Shown here one piece after another: positions 41,905 through 50,550 of a DNA stretch of 64,000 nt. The position numbers and the translations under genes were made by a program. How positions within the stretch are numbered: the stretch's first letter is position 1; the number at the start of each line of letters is the position of its first letter. The notes beneath the pieces were generated by a model that saw nothing but the letters and a program-made list of their open reading frames with translations, did no database searches and was not told the DNA's origin. Origin of the DNA: Cryptosporangium arvum DSM 44712 (GTDB lineage: Bacteria; Actinomycetota; Actinomycetes; Mycobacteriales; Cryptosporangiaceae); NCBI RefSeq assembly GCF_000585375.1, contig NZ_KK073874.1, positions 8,839,913 to 8,903,912 of the forward strand. Reading direction: 5' to 3'.

Positions 41905-42993
41905 ATGAGTCCGGACGCGTCCATCTCGGCGCTGATCGCCGCGGATCCGCTGTGGTGGCTGCGAGACCCGGCCGTACCCGCCCACCTGTGCCGGGCCGTC
42001 GCCCGGCTGCGCGGAACCCGGAACCGCGACGCCGACCGGGAGCGGGTCCTCCGCGCGCTCACCGACGCGCTGAACCGGGAGCACGTCGACTTCGCGGACG
42101 ACGTCGTTCCCGGGCTGGACCCGTCCTGGCCCGGCCGCGAGGCCTTCCGCGAGTGGTTCGTCGCGCACCCGAACCCCTCCGCCACCGGGGTCCGGGTCCT
42201 CGGCGCGCTGTTCCCCGGCGACGACCTGGTTCGGTCGCTGCTCACCGCCGGGTCCCCGACGGTCCGGGGCGCGGCCGTGCGCGCTCACGCCCGGCCCGGT
42301 GCCGAGGCTCTCGTCCGCGAAGCCGCCGTCACCGACCCGGACGCCTCCGTACGCAGGCACGCCCTGGAGGCCCTGGTCGACACGTGGCCGGACGAACCGG
42401 GAACGCGGGAGTTCCTGCACGAGCGTGCGGTGCTCGACGTCGGCACCGAGCCTCGCCTCTTCGCCGTACGGACGCTGGCCCGGCGGTGGCCGCGGGAACC
42501 GGGCACCAACCGGTTGCTGGCCGACCTCGCGCGGGCCGAACGCGGCACGCTCGTCGGTTCGGCCGCCGCCGGCCACATCGGCGACGAACCGGCCTGGGAC
42601 GACGCCGCGATCCGCGCGGCGCTCGACGACCGCTGGCTCGGGCCGGTCGCGGTGCAGGCGCTGGTGTCGAACCACCCCGACGACCCGGAAACGTTCACCA
42701 CCCTCGTCGGGCTCGCCGACCACGTCCACAACGACACCCGCGCCGCGGCTCTGGACGTCCTGGGCGCCTACCGGCCGCACCGACCCGAGGCCCGCGCCCT
42801 GCTCACCGGGCGGGCCGTCGCCGACGCCGACCACGTCGTCCGCCGCACCGCGCTCGCCCGAACCGCACTGACCTGGCCCGGCGAGGCCACCTCCCGGTTG
42901 CTACGGGACCGGTCCACTCACGACCCCCACCCCGCCGTCCGGGCGCTGGCGGCTCAGATCCTCGCCGCGCTGGACTCGTCGAACACCCAGTGA
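41905..42993 (+). CDS. HEAT-repeat protein
   Basis: 362 residues built almost entirely of helical HEAT-like repeats of about 32-37 residues (for example ASVRRHALEALVDTWPDEPGTREF and AAALDVLGAYRPHRPEARALL). No enzymatic domain or membrane segment. A C-terminal helix ends in ALDSSNTQ. HEAT solenoids are protein-binding scaffolds. Start at ATG 41905 (MSPDASISAL) without a strong ribosome site. It overlaps the convergent GNAT gene by 40 bases. Related to PBS-lyase-repeat proteins; partner unknown. Confidence 0.85.
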   Translation: MSPDASISALIAADPLWWLRDPAVPAHLCRAVARLRGTRNRDADRERVLRALTDALNREHVDFADDVVPGLDPSWPGREAFREWFVAHPNPSATGVRVLGALFPGDDLVRSLLTAGSPTVRGAAVRAHARPGAEALVREAAVTDPDASVRRHALEALVDTWPDEPGTREFLHERAVLDVGTEPRLFAVRTLARRWPREPGTNRLLADLARAERGTLVGSAAAGHIGDEPAWDDAAIRAALDDRWLGPVAVQALVSNHPDDPETFTTLVGLADHVHNDTRAAALDVLGAYRPHRPEARALLTGRAVADADHVVRRTALARTALTWPGEATSRLLRDRSTHDPHPAVRALAAQILAALDSSNTQ

Positions 42994-43460
42994 TTCGACG
43001 TGAACTCGCGGCCGCCGAACGGGATCACCTCGACGCCGAGCAACCGGAAGCCCAGCGTGCGGCAGATGCCGTTCGACGGTGCGTTGGTGACCGCCGGAAA
43101 GGCGTGCACGGCGCCCCAGCGCCCGTCGGCGGCCGCCCGGTCGAGCACCGTCCGCACCCCCCACTTCCCGACGCCACGCCCCTGGTGCTCGGGAAGCACC
43201 AGCCAGCCCACCTCGGAGATCCGCTCGCCGTGGTCCGCGTGCGACCAGAGCGTCACCGAACCGAGCGCCTCGTCCGAGTCGTCCGGCGTGATCATCGAGA
43301 CCCAGTACTCGTCGGCCTCGACCGCGCGCACGTCCGATTCCACTTTGGGCGGGATGGTCTCCACCGGCTGGGGCCCGCCGAGCTCGGCCATCATCACCGG
43401 ATCGCACCGCATGCGCCGATAGGCATCGACGTCGTCCCGCCGCACGTTCCGAAGACGCAT
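42954..43460 (-). CDS. GNAT acetyltransferase
   Basis: 168 residues of the RimJ/RimL type. N-terminal LRNVRRDDVDAYRRMRCD, acetyl-CoA loop LVLPEHQGRGVGKWGVR (the Q/RxxGxG/A motif), and a late helix with NAPSNGICRTLGF. Start at ATG 43460; the frame is open upstream but without homology. It lies ten bases after the Sel1-repeat gene on the same strand, so co-transcription is likely. Substrate unknown. Confidence 0.9.
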   Translation of the reverse strand: MRLRNVRRDDVDAYRRMRCDPVMMAELGGPQPVETIPPKVESDVRAVEADEYWVSMITPDDSDEALGSVTLWSHADHGERISEVGWLVLPEHQGRGVGKWGVRTVLDRAAADGRWGAVHAFPAVTNAPSNGICRTLGFRLLGVEVIPFGGREFTSNHWVFDESSAARI

Positions 43461-43470
43461 CGCAGGGCCC

Positions 43471-45045
43471 TCAGGCGTCTTCGCCCGGCTCGGCACCCGT
43501 TTCCTCGCCCGCGGGCGCGTCGGTGAGGACACGGAGGTTGGCGCCGGCGACCGTCACGGCCGCGGGCTGGTGGGTCTCGGCGGCCTTCTCGTACCAGGAC
43601 CGCGCCTCCTCCACGTCGCCCTGCTCCTCGGCCAGCACGCCGAGGTCGACCATCGCGTTGGCGGCCTGCACCGAGTCCTCGCTGGCGAGCGCGTCGGTGA
43701 ACCACTGCTTGGCCTGCTCGGGGTTGCCCTGCTCCTTCTCCAGCACGCCGAGGCCACGCATCGCCCGGGCCGATTCCGCGGCGTCACCGCTGTCGACCGC
43801 CTGCTGGAACCAGGACCGCGCCTCTTCCGCCTTGCCCTCGGCGGCCTCCAGCACACCCAGGTCGACCATCGCGGGCACCGAGCCGTCGGCGATCGCCTTC
43901 TCGTACCAGCGCCGGGCGATCGCGACGCTTCCCCCGCGGTGCGCGCGGTACGCGATCACGTACTTCACGTGCTGGGGGACGTGGTCGAGCTGGTCGAGCA
44001 GGTCACGCGCGTGCGGGTAGTCGCCGCGGTCGAACGCGGTGAGCCCCGCCGCGCGCCGGGCCGCCGGATCGAACGCGCCGGCCACGTACCGCCAGAACGG
44101 CCCGCTCACCGGCCGCCGCTGACCGTCGGCCACCGCGGAGAGCAGCGTGTTCCCGTAGTAGTACTCGTTGCCGCGACCGAACACCTCGGTGATCAGGCCC
44201 AGCTCGAGCGCCCACTCGATCGCGCGCTCCCGCCCCGGGTTCGACACCGCGGCCCGGCCGTCGAGGTGGGCGAGTTCACGCCGGTAGTCGCCGTAGAGCG
44301 TGGTGAGCATCTTCGCGGTGAGCGCCACCGGAGGGTCCATCCGGTGCCAGTCGGTGAGCGCGTGCAGCAGGGCCTGACGGTCGAAGCGGATGCTGCGTTC
44401 CTCGCTGTCGCCGGAGAGCGCGGTGCGCACCGGCTCGAGCGGAACGAGCAACAGCCCCACCCGGTCGCCCTTCGCGTCGGCCGGTACCTCGTTCTCGCCC
44501 TCGCGCAGGGCGTCGGCCTCGGCCGTGGTGAGCGAACCGACGTCGACCACCGCGCCCGGCAGCGGATCGGGCAGCCGGGTGCCGCCGAGCAACGCGGAAC
44601 GTGCCGTGACCAGCACCCGGACACCAGGCGGGATCTCCGCCGCGGCGAGCTGCGTGAGCTGCTCGGAGCCGGCGTCGTCGAGCCAGAGCACGGCGCCGTT
44701 CTTCGCCGAGCGCTTCGCGGCCGAGATCAGCTCGGTGAGCGGCACCCGCGGGTCGGGATGGAACGCGTAGAGCGTGTGGTCTGGCAGGTGCGTGCGCGCC
44801 GCTTCGGCCAGCGTGCGGGTGGCGCCCACGAGCCGTTTCCCGTGGACGACGACGAGCTGCGCCTCGTCGGCGAAGTGCTTCTCCAGCACGGTGTCGGCCT
44901 CGCGCGGCACGTACGGGCCCTGGGGTGCGTGGACCCCGAGATCACCCAGCGAGGCATCGGCGAGACGCGGGGGCCGGCCGCGTTCGTCCGCGACCTTCAA
45001 CACGGGCTTCGGGTTGGACCGGCCGGTCAGGGACCATCCCGCCAC
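43471..45045 (-). CDS. Degenerate NTPase with C-terminal Sel1/TPR repeats
   Basis: 524 residues. The N-terminal third looks like a decayed STAND-type NTPase: LVVVHGKRLVGATRTLAEAA stands where a P-loop would be but lacks GK[T/S], while GAVLWLDDAGS resembles Walker B. A middle winged-helix-like region (about 200-310) leads to at least four 36-38-residue Sel1/TPR repeats (RWYEKAIADGS, SWFQQAVDSGD, QWFTDALASED, SWYEKAAETH). The start is GTG 45045 with GAGGAG six bases upstream. It looks like a signalling or scaffold protein that lost ATP binding. The GNAT gene follows. Confidence 0.78.
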   Translation of the reverse strand: MAGWSLTGRSNPKPVLKVADERGRPPRLADASLGDLGVHAPQGPYVPREADTVLEKHFADEAQLVVVHGKRLVGATRTLAEAARTHLPDHTLYAFHPDPRVPLTELISAAKRSAKNGAVLWLDDAGSEQLTQLAAAEIPPGVRVLVTARSALLGGTRLPDPLPGAVVDVGSLTTAEADALREGENEVPADAKGDRVGLLLVPLEPVRTALSGDSEERSIRFDRQALLHALTDWHRMDPPVALTAKMLTTLYGDYRRELAHLDGRAAVSNPGRERAIEWALELGLITEVFGRGNEYYYGNTLLSAVADGQRRPVSGPFWRYVAGAFDPAARRAAGLTAFDRGDYPHARDLLDQLDHVPQHVKYVIAYRAHRGGSVAIARRWYEKAIADGSVPAMVDLGVLEAAEGKAEEARSWFQQAVDSGDAAESARAMRGLGVLEKEQGNPEQAKQWFTDALASEDSVQAANAMVDLGVLAEEQGDVEEARSWYEKAAETHQPAAVTVAGANLRVLTDAPAGEETGAEPGEDA

Positions 45046-45094
45046 GCCGTGCTCCTCTCACACCGTTCACCGAAGGCACCACCGTAACCCTGAG

Positions 45095-45490
45095 CTAGCC
45101 GACGAAGATGCAGAAGGGGTGACCGGACGGATCGGCGAACACGTAGAGCGGCTCCTCGGGGTCGTCGAAGCGGTCGCGGATCACCGTGGCGCCGAGCTGC
45201 ACCGCCCGCTCGCGCTGCTCGACGAGCGTGCCCGCATCCGGCACCGCGAAGTCCAGGTGGAGCTGCTGGGGCACGCCCGCCTCCGGCCAGGTGGCGCGGG
45301 CCAGCTCGTCGACCTGCTGGAACGCCAGATCGACACCGACGGGGTTACGCAGCACCAGCCAGCCCTTGTCGCCGTTCTCCGGCTCGTCGCCCGGCCGGTA
45401 GTCCCAGCCCAGCAGCCGCCGGTAGAACTCGGCGAGTTCGCGGGTGTTCTCGGTGTCGAGCACGGTGCTGCGCAGAGTGGGATAAGTCAT
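45095..45490 (-). CDS. VOC-family (glyoxalase-like) protein
   Basis: 131 residues with two beta-alpha-beta modules: STVLDTENTRELAEFYRRLLGWDY at the start and LYVFADPSGHPFCIFVG at the end, with metal-type His/Glu in LHLDF and the end motif. Similar proteins bind small hydrophobic molecules or confer bleomycin- or fosfomycin-type resistance, but sequence does not tell which. Start at ATG 45490. Confidence 0.92.
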   Translation of the reverse strand: MTYPTLRSTVLDTENTRELAEFYRRLLGWDYRPGDEPENGDKGWLVLRNPVGVDLAFQQVDELARATWPEAGVPQQLHLDFAVPDAGTLVEQRERAVQLGATVIRDRFDDPEEPLYVFADPSGHPFCIFVG

Positions 45491-45568
45491 GCCAAGGGCG
45501 TACCACACGGGCCCGACAACTTCGGCCCGCGTGTGAACCGCTCGCGCGACTCAGTGCGATGGAGGGGT

Positions 45569-46111
45569 GTGAACGGTTCATCGAGCGACGTCGACCTGCT
45601 GGCCCGAGTGGCAGCCGGCGAGCGGGCCGCGTTCGAAGCCTTCTACCGGCGCCACGCCGGGTGGCTCGTGCTGCGGCTGCGGCACCGCTGCTCCGATCAC
45701 ACGCTCGTCGACGACGTCGTGCAGGAGACGTTCCTCGGCGTCTGGCGCGGCGGGGCCGCCCGCTACCGCGAGCAGGGTGACGTCACCGGCTGGCTCTGGC
45801 GGATCGGTTCGCGTCGTCTGGTCGACGCCCTGCGCAGGCAGAGCGCCAAGGAACGTCTGCGTCAGGTGCTGGCGCGCGTGCGGGGGGCGCCAGCACCGTC
45901 CGCTGAGGACCTGGTGCTGCGCGGCGTCGAGCACGGGGATCTCGCCGGGGCGCTGGCCCGGCTCTCCCCGGAGTTACGCGCGGTGCTGCAAGCGACGGTG
46001 CTCGACGGGCTGACGACGGGCGAGGCCGCCGTGCTGCTCGGCATCCCGCCCGGAACCGTGAAAACGCGGGCGATGCGCGCCCGCCGGCAGCTACGCCAGG
46101 AGCTCGCATGA
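45569..46111 (+). CDS. ECF RNA polymerase sigma factor
   Basis: 180 residues. Region 2 (FEAFYRRHAGWLVLRLRHRC, QETFLGVWRG, GWLWRIGSRRLVDALRR) and region 4 (ALARLSPELRAVLQATV, GLTTGEAAVLLGIPPGTVKTR) are complete. GTG 45569 lies three bases after GGAGG. The anti-sigma gene starts inside its last codon (ATGA overlap), and an ABC transporter follows in the same operon, which is the probable regulon core. Confidence 0.95.
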   Translation: MNGSSSDVDLLARVAAGERAAFEAFYRRHAGWLVLRLRHRCSDHTLVDDVVQETFLGVWRGGAARYREQGDVTGWLWRIGSRRLVDALRRQSAKERLRQVLARVRGAPAPSAEDLVLRGVEHGDLAGALARLSPELRAVLQATVLDGLTTGEAAVLLGIPPGTVKTRAMRARRQLRQELA

Positions 46112-46914
46112 GTTGGCACGTACCGGATCCGGACCTGACGGCCTACGCCGACGGGTCGTTGCCCGCGCCGGGCGTGTGGTCGGTCGAGGCGCATCTGGTG
46201 GCCTGCGCGGACTGTCGGGAACGGCTGACCTTCGACGCCGTCGACGCCGGCTGGGAACGGCTGGACGCGGAGCTCGACGCACCCCGGCCGGGGCTCGTCG
46301 AGCGGGCGCTGAGTTTCGGCGGGGTTCCGGCGCACACCGCGCGCCTGCTCGCGGCCACCCCGGCGCTGCGGGGGTCGTGGCTCGTCTCGGTGACGCTCAC
46401 GCTGCTGCTCGCCGCCGTCCTCGCCCACTACGCCGAGCCGCTCGTCTTCCTCGCGCTGACGCCGCTGCTGCCGGTGCTCGGCGTCGCCGTCTCGTTCGGG
46501 CCCGGCATCGACCCGACCTACGACCTCACGGTGGTGGCCCCGTACTCGACGTTCCGGCTGCTCCTGCTGCGCTGCGCCACCGTGCTCTCGGCCAACACGC
46601 TGCTCACCGCGGCGGCGAGCCTGACGCTGGCCGAGTACGGCGTCCGGATCGCCGGTTGGTTCCTGCCCTCGCTGGCCCTCACGATCCTGACGCTGCTGAT
46701 CACACCCCGGCTGGGCGCGGTTCCGGCCGCGGCCGTGGTGGGCCTCGGCTGGCTCAGCCTGGTGCTCGGCACCTGGCACTCGACGTCCCTGCAGCCTTAC
46801 ACCCCCGCCGGGCAGGTGGCGATGGCTGCGGCCGCCGCGCTGGCCGCGGCGGCCCTCACCTTCCAGATGTCCGCGTTCGATCGCACTCGCCCCCTGACCC
46901 GGAGGTCTCGGTGA
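46108..46914 (+). CDS. Membrane anti-sigma factor (zinc-finger, ZAS)
   Basis: 268 residues. The cytoplasmic N-terminus has the H-x3-C-x2-C zinc motif (HLVACADC) of ZAS anti-sigma proteins, followed by about six membrane helices from residue 90 on. It should hold the ECF sigma at the membrane until a signal arrives. Having so many helices rather than one suggests signal sensing inside the membrane or contact with the transporter. ATGA overlap with the sigma gene and GTGA overlap with the ABC ATPase gene. Confidence 0.9.
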   Translation: MSWHVPDPDLTAYADGSLPAPGVWSVEAHLVACADCRERLTFDAVDAGWERLDAELDAPRPGLVERALSFGGVPAHTARLLAATPALRGSWLVSVTLTLLLAAVLAHYAEPLVFLALTPLLPVLGVAVSFGPGIDPTYDLTVVAPYSTFRLLLLRCATVLSANTLLTAAASLTLAEYGVRIAGWFLPSLALTILTLLITPRLGAVPAAAVVGLGWLSLVLGTWHSTSLQPYTPAGQVAMAAAAALAAAALTFQMSAFDRTRPLTRRSR

Positions 46915-47765
46915 CCCTCTCGACTGACGTCGCCGTCCGCGCGACCGGTCTCTCGCTGCGCTATGGACGCGCGGTCGCGCTCGACGACGTATCGATCACG
47001 CTCGGAACCGGAGTGACCGGTCTGCTCGGCCCGAACGGCGCCGGGAAGACGTCGCTGCTGCGGATCCTCGCGACCGCGTTGAGCCCGAACGCGGGCGAGT
47101 TGCGGATCTTCGATCACGACCCGCTGACCGGGGCCGGGCGCCTGGCGGCGCGCCGCCGGATCGGCTACCTGCCGCAGGATCCCGGTTTCCACCGCTCGTT
47201 CACCGCGTTCGAGTTCGTGGACTACGTCGCGATCCTCAAGGAGATCACCGACCGGCGGGCCCGCCACGCCGAGGTGCGCCGCGTGCTGGACGCGGTGGGC
47301 CTGAGCGACCGGCGCGGCGACAAGATCCGGACCCTGTCCGGTGGGTCGAAGCAGCGGGTGGCGCTGGCCGCCGCGCTGGTGGGCGACCCGTCGCTGCTGA
47401 TACTCGACGAACCGACGGTGGGGCTCGACCCCGAGCAGCGGTTCCGGTTCCGGGAACTCTTCGCCGACCTCGGCGAGGGCCGCGCGGTGCTGCTCTCCAC
47501 GCACCAGACCGAGGACGTGACGTCGCTGTGCCGTGAGGTGGTCGTGCTCGATCACGGCGGCGCGCGGTTCCGCGGCACGCCGGCCGAGCTGACCGCGCTG
47601 GCCAACGGCCGGGTGTGGACGAGCGCCGCACGCGAGCCGGGCGCGGCGGCGTCCTGGCGGACCGGCAACGGATCGTTCCGGCACGTGGGCGCACCGCCCG
47701 ACGGCGCCGAACTGCTCGCACCGACCCTCGAGGACGGCTACCTCACGCTCGTGGACCTCTCGTGA
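46911..47765 (+). CDS. ABC transporter ATP-binding protein
   Basis: 284 residues. Walker A LLGPNGAGKTS, signature LSGGSKQRVA, Walker B LLILDEPTVGLD and switch His in LLSTHQTED are all present. The C-terminal ~60 residues resemble the extra domain of export ATPases such as CcmA/DrrA types. The GTG start overlaps the anti-sigma stop (GTGA) with GGAGG at 46901-46905. Partner permease follows with another GTGA overlap. Likely an exporter controlled by the sigma/anti-sigma pair. Confidence 0.95.
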   Translation: MTLSTDVAVRATGLSLRYGRAVALDDVSITLGTGVTGLLGPNGAGKTSLLRILATALSPNAGELRIFDHDPLTGAGRLAARRRIGYLPQDPGFHRSFTAFEFVDYVAILKEITDRRARHAEVRRVLDAVGLSDRRGDKIRTLSGGSKQRVALAAALVGDPSLLILDEPTVGLDPEQRFRFRELFADLGEGRAVLLSTHQTEDVTSLCREVVVLDHGGARFRGTPAELTALANGRVWTSAAREPGAAASWRTGNGSFRHVGAPPDGAELLAPTLEDGYLTLVDLS

Positions 47766-49285
47766 CCGCCACGCTCACCGCGACCCCGGTGGCGTCGACC
47801 ACCGACCGCCGCCGGGCGATGCTCGCGCTGGCCCGGATCGAGGCCGTCCGGCAACTCCGCTCGCCGGTGACGATCGTCGCCGCGGTGCTGTTCCTGGCCC
47901 CGTGGATCTACGGGTGGATCGCCGGGACCATGAACGAGTTCCCGGTGCTGCACGAGGAGTCGGTCGAGGTCCAGTTCCTCGCGATGCTGGTGCTGGGCAA
48001 CGCCGCGCTGATCACGGTCAACTTCGCGGCGCTGCGACCGCACCGGCACCGCGTCGACGTGCTGTTCGACGTTCTGGTGCTGCCGACCGCCTGGCGGACC
48101 GGCGCCCTGCTGCTCGCGGTGCTGGCGCCGACCGCGCTGGCGCTCGTGCTGCTCGTGGTGCGGATCGGCGCGCTGGCTCTGCTGCCGGGCGCGGCCGGGC
48201 GGGTGCTGCCGCTGGACGTGCTGATCGTGCCGACCGTCGTGGCGCTGTTCGGGGTGCTGGGGGTGCTGCTGGCGCGGCTGACCCGATCGGCGGTGGTCGC
48301 GCCGGTCGTGGCGCTGCTGCTGACCTCGTGCGCGTTCATCGGTCCGGTGGGCGGGTCGTCGGCGACGAAGTGGCGGCTGCTGCTGCCGATCGTCACGCCG
48401 GAGTTCCCGATGCCGCTGCCGCTGGACATCTTCGGCCGGCCGGGGGGTCGACACCTGGTGTACGTGGTCGGCCTGGTCGCCGTGCTCGCGGTGCTGGCGC
48501 TCCTCCGGTCGGGGGTGCGGTGGCCGGTGTGGGCGGCCGGGGGGGTGGCCACCGCGGTCATGCTGACCGGTGCGGTCACCCAGTTCCGGGTGGACGACTC
48601 GCTGGAGGCCGCCCGCCGCACGGCCACCGAATCCCCCGCATCGGTACAGACCTGCCGAACGCTCGACGGCGTCGAGTACTGCGCTTTCGACGGCTTCGAG
48701 CCCTGGGTAGAGGACTGGAACGCGGTCCTGCGTGACGTGCGGCGGGCCACGCCGGTGGCGGCCGAGCCGTTCACCGTCCGCCAGCGGGTGTGGGCCACCC
48801 CGCACCCGACGAGCGTGATCCCGACCGCGGCCGACATTCCTCCCTCCGACCCGTCCGCGGTCCCGATCGGGACGGAGTGGGGCGACCGCTACGCGGAGGC
48901 GATGTTCGCGGCGGCCGTCGCGTACCGGCTGGTCGCCGGTGAACCGTGGCCCGGCGACAAACCGGTGTGCGGTTCACGCGGCGCCCTGGTGGTCTGGCTG
49001 GTCGGCCAGGTCGGCGGACGCGTCACCGAAGGGCTCCGGCTGGTGAAGGAGTCGAGCACGAACCGGCTGGAGTTCTTCGACAGCGACGGGTTCGCGCCGC
49101 TCGCGGTGCCCAACGCCGACGCCGCCGCCGGGCTGGCCCTGCTCGAGAAGCCGGGCGCAGCGGGCCTGGTCCGGAAGCACTGGACCGAACTGACCGCACC
49201 CGGCACCGACGCGGGCCGGTTCGCCGCACTCGTCGGCGTCGAGCCCGCGCCGCAGCCGCCGACCGAGGAGCGTCTCCCGTGCTGA
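47762..49285 (+). CDS. ABC transporter permease with large extracytoplasmic part
   Basis: 507 residues. Six predicted membrane helices in the first ~300 residues, then a ~200-residue soluble C-terminal part with paired Cys (QTCRTLDGVEYCAF), W-rich segments and a peptidase-like helical end. The membrane part resembles ABC-2 permeases; the C-terminal domain is not one I recognise, though its position after the last helix suggests an outside location. GTG start overlaps the ATPase stop. It should form the exporter with the ATPase. Confidence 0.8.
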   Translation: MTATLTATPVASTTDRRRAMLALARIEAVRQLRSPVTIVAAVLFLAPWIYGWIAGTMNEFPVLHEESVEVQFLAMLVLGNAALITVNFAALRPHRHRVDVLFDVLVLPTAWRTGALLLAVLAPTALALVLLVVRIGALALLPGAAGRVLPLDVLIVPTVVALFGVLGVLLARLTRSAVVAPVVALLLTSCAFIGPVGGSSATKWRLLLPIVTPEFPMPLPLDIFGRPGGRHLVYVVGLVAVLAVLALLRSGVRWPVWAAGGVATAVMLTGAVTQFRVDDSLEAARRTATESPASVQTCRTLDGVEYCAFDGFEPWVEDWNAVLRDVRRATPVAAEPFTVRQRVWATPHPTSVIPTAADIPPSDPSAVPIGTEWGDRYAEAMFAAAVAYRLVAGEPWPGDKPVCGSRGALVVWLVGQVGGRVTEGLRLVKESSTNRLEFFDSDGFAPLAVPNADAAAGLALLEKPGAAGLVRKHWTELTAPGTDAGRFAALVGVEPAPQPPTEERLPC

Positions 49286-49902
49286 TCGCCCTGGTCCCAC
49301 CGATCGTGCGCGCCGCACGCACCGGGCCGTTCCTGCTCGCCTGCGCCGCGGGGTGGGTGCTGCTGGCGATCCCGGCCGCGCTCACCACCACGATCGACCC
49401 GAACTCGCTCACCCTGCAACTGCGGCTGGCGACGGTGTGCGCGGCGGTCGGCGCGGTGTTCCTGCTCGACGACCCGGCCAAACCGACGACGCTCGTGGTG
49501 CCGACCCGCGCGTGGGTGACCACCGCACTGCGGATCGGGCTGGGGGTGCTGCTGGCCGCGCTCTGGTGGGGGGTGGCGGTCGCCATCGTGCTCGTGGGCG
49601 CCGAGGACGGCGTCGGCGACGACCTGCGGCTGGGCGGGACGGCGGTGGAGGCGGCGACGATCCTCGCCGTGGCGCTGCTGCTGGGGGTGGCCGGTTACCG
49701 GCTGGCCGAACGCGGCGTCGGTAGCACCGCGGCGGCGCCCACCCTGCTGGTCGTGGTCGGGTCGCTGGCGCTGCTGCCCCGCGACGCGGCGCTGTTCGTC
49801 GCGGTGAGCGATCCGGCCTGGGCCGACGTGCACGCCCGCTGGAGCGTGCTGCTGCTCACCGCGTGCGCGGGCCTGATGGTTGGCGCGGGCACCCAGCGGT
49901 AA
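49279..49902 (+). CDS. Hydrophobic membrane protein, last gene of the sigma/ABC operon
   Basis: 207 residues with about six predicted membrane helices (LLACAAGWVLLAIPAAL, LRIGLGVLLAALWWGVAVAI and others). GTG 49279 overlaps the permease stop by seven bases and has GAGGAG at 49265-49270. It probably is a second membrane subunit of the transporter; no known family was recognised. Confidence 0.75.
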   Translation: MLIALVPPIVRAARTGPFLLACAAGWVLLAIPAALTTTIDPNSLTLQLRLATVCAAVGAVFLLDDPAKPTTLVVPTRAWVTTALRIGLGVLLAALWWGVAVAIVLVGAEDGVGDDLRLGGTAVEAATILAVALLLGVAGYRLAERGVGSTAAAPTLLVVVGSLALLPRDAALFVAVSDPAWADVHARWSVLLLTACAGLMVGAGTQR

Positions 49903-49913
49903 TCTCCGCTGCC

Positions 49914-50540
49914 GTGCACAAATCCCCGGGGCTCCACCGCTTTCTCACGTTCGTGGACGCGATCATCGCGATCGCCATCACTCTTCTGGTCCTGCCGCTC
50001 GTCGAGATGACGAGCGAACTGACCGACGAGACACCGCTGGAGGAGCTCTGGAGACCCGAGACGATCGGCAAGTACGGCAGCTTCGTGCTGAGCTTCGCGG
50101 TGATCTTCCGGTTATGGCAGGTGCACCACAAGCTGATGGAGCCGATCGAGTCCTACGACCGGGTCGTCGCGGTCGTGACCGCGGCGTGGGCGCTGACGAT
50201 CGTCTTCATGCCGTTCCCGACCGCGCTCATCGGTATCTACGGCAACGAGGAAGTTCCGGTGATCGCGCTCTACCTGCTCACGCTGTTCGTGAGCTCGGCG
50301 CTGCTCACCGTGCTCGCGCTCTACCTGGCCCGCAAGACCGAACTGCACCAGGCCGACGTGGAGTCGTCGAAGCGGATGGCGGTGCCCTCGGTGGTGACCA
50401 CGATCCTGACCGGTCTCGCCGCGGTGATCGGCATCCTGGTGCCGCGGGTGAACTACGGCGGGCTGCTGTTGCTTCTGCTCACCGGTGTGGTCACCGTGCT
50501 GGTGAACCGGCGCTTGCGCCTCCCCCAGAAGGAGGCGTGA
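49914..50540 (+). CDS. TMEM175-family (DUF1211) potassium-channel-like membrane protein
   Basis: 208 residues with six predicted membrane helices. The N-terminal motif RFLTFVDAIIAIAITLL corresponds to the FxDA...T signature of bacterial TMEM175 channels, in which helix 1 lines the pore. The second half lacks the repeated signature, as in the short bacterial forms that work as tetramers. Start at GTG 49914, 12 bases after the operon's last gene, so it may be co-transcribed. Confidence 0.86.
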   Translation: MHKSPGLHRFLTFVDAIIAIAITLLVLPLVEMTSELTDETPLEELWRPETIGKYGSFVLSFAVIFRLWQVHHKLMEPIESYDRVVAVVTAAWALTIVFMPFPTALIGIYGNEEVPVIALYLLTLFVSSALLTVLALYLARKTELHQADVESSKRMAVPSVVTTILTGLAAVIGILVPRVNYGGLLLLLLTGVVTVLVNRRLRLPQKEA

Positions 50541-50550
50541 CGCTGTCGGG

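Noticed and set aside
46113-46910. In-frame upstream extension of the ABC ATPase gene
   Set aside because: The extension lies within the anti-sigma gene in another frame. The true start is GTG 46911 after GGAGG, with the usual GTGA overlap.
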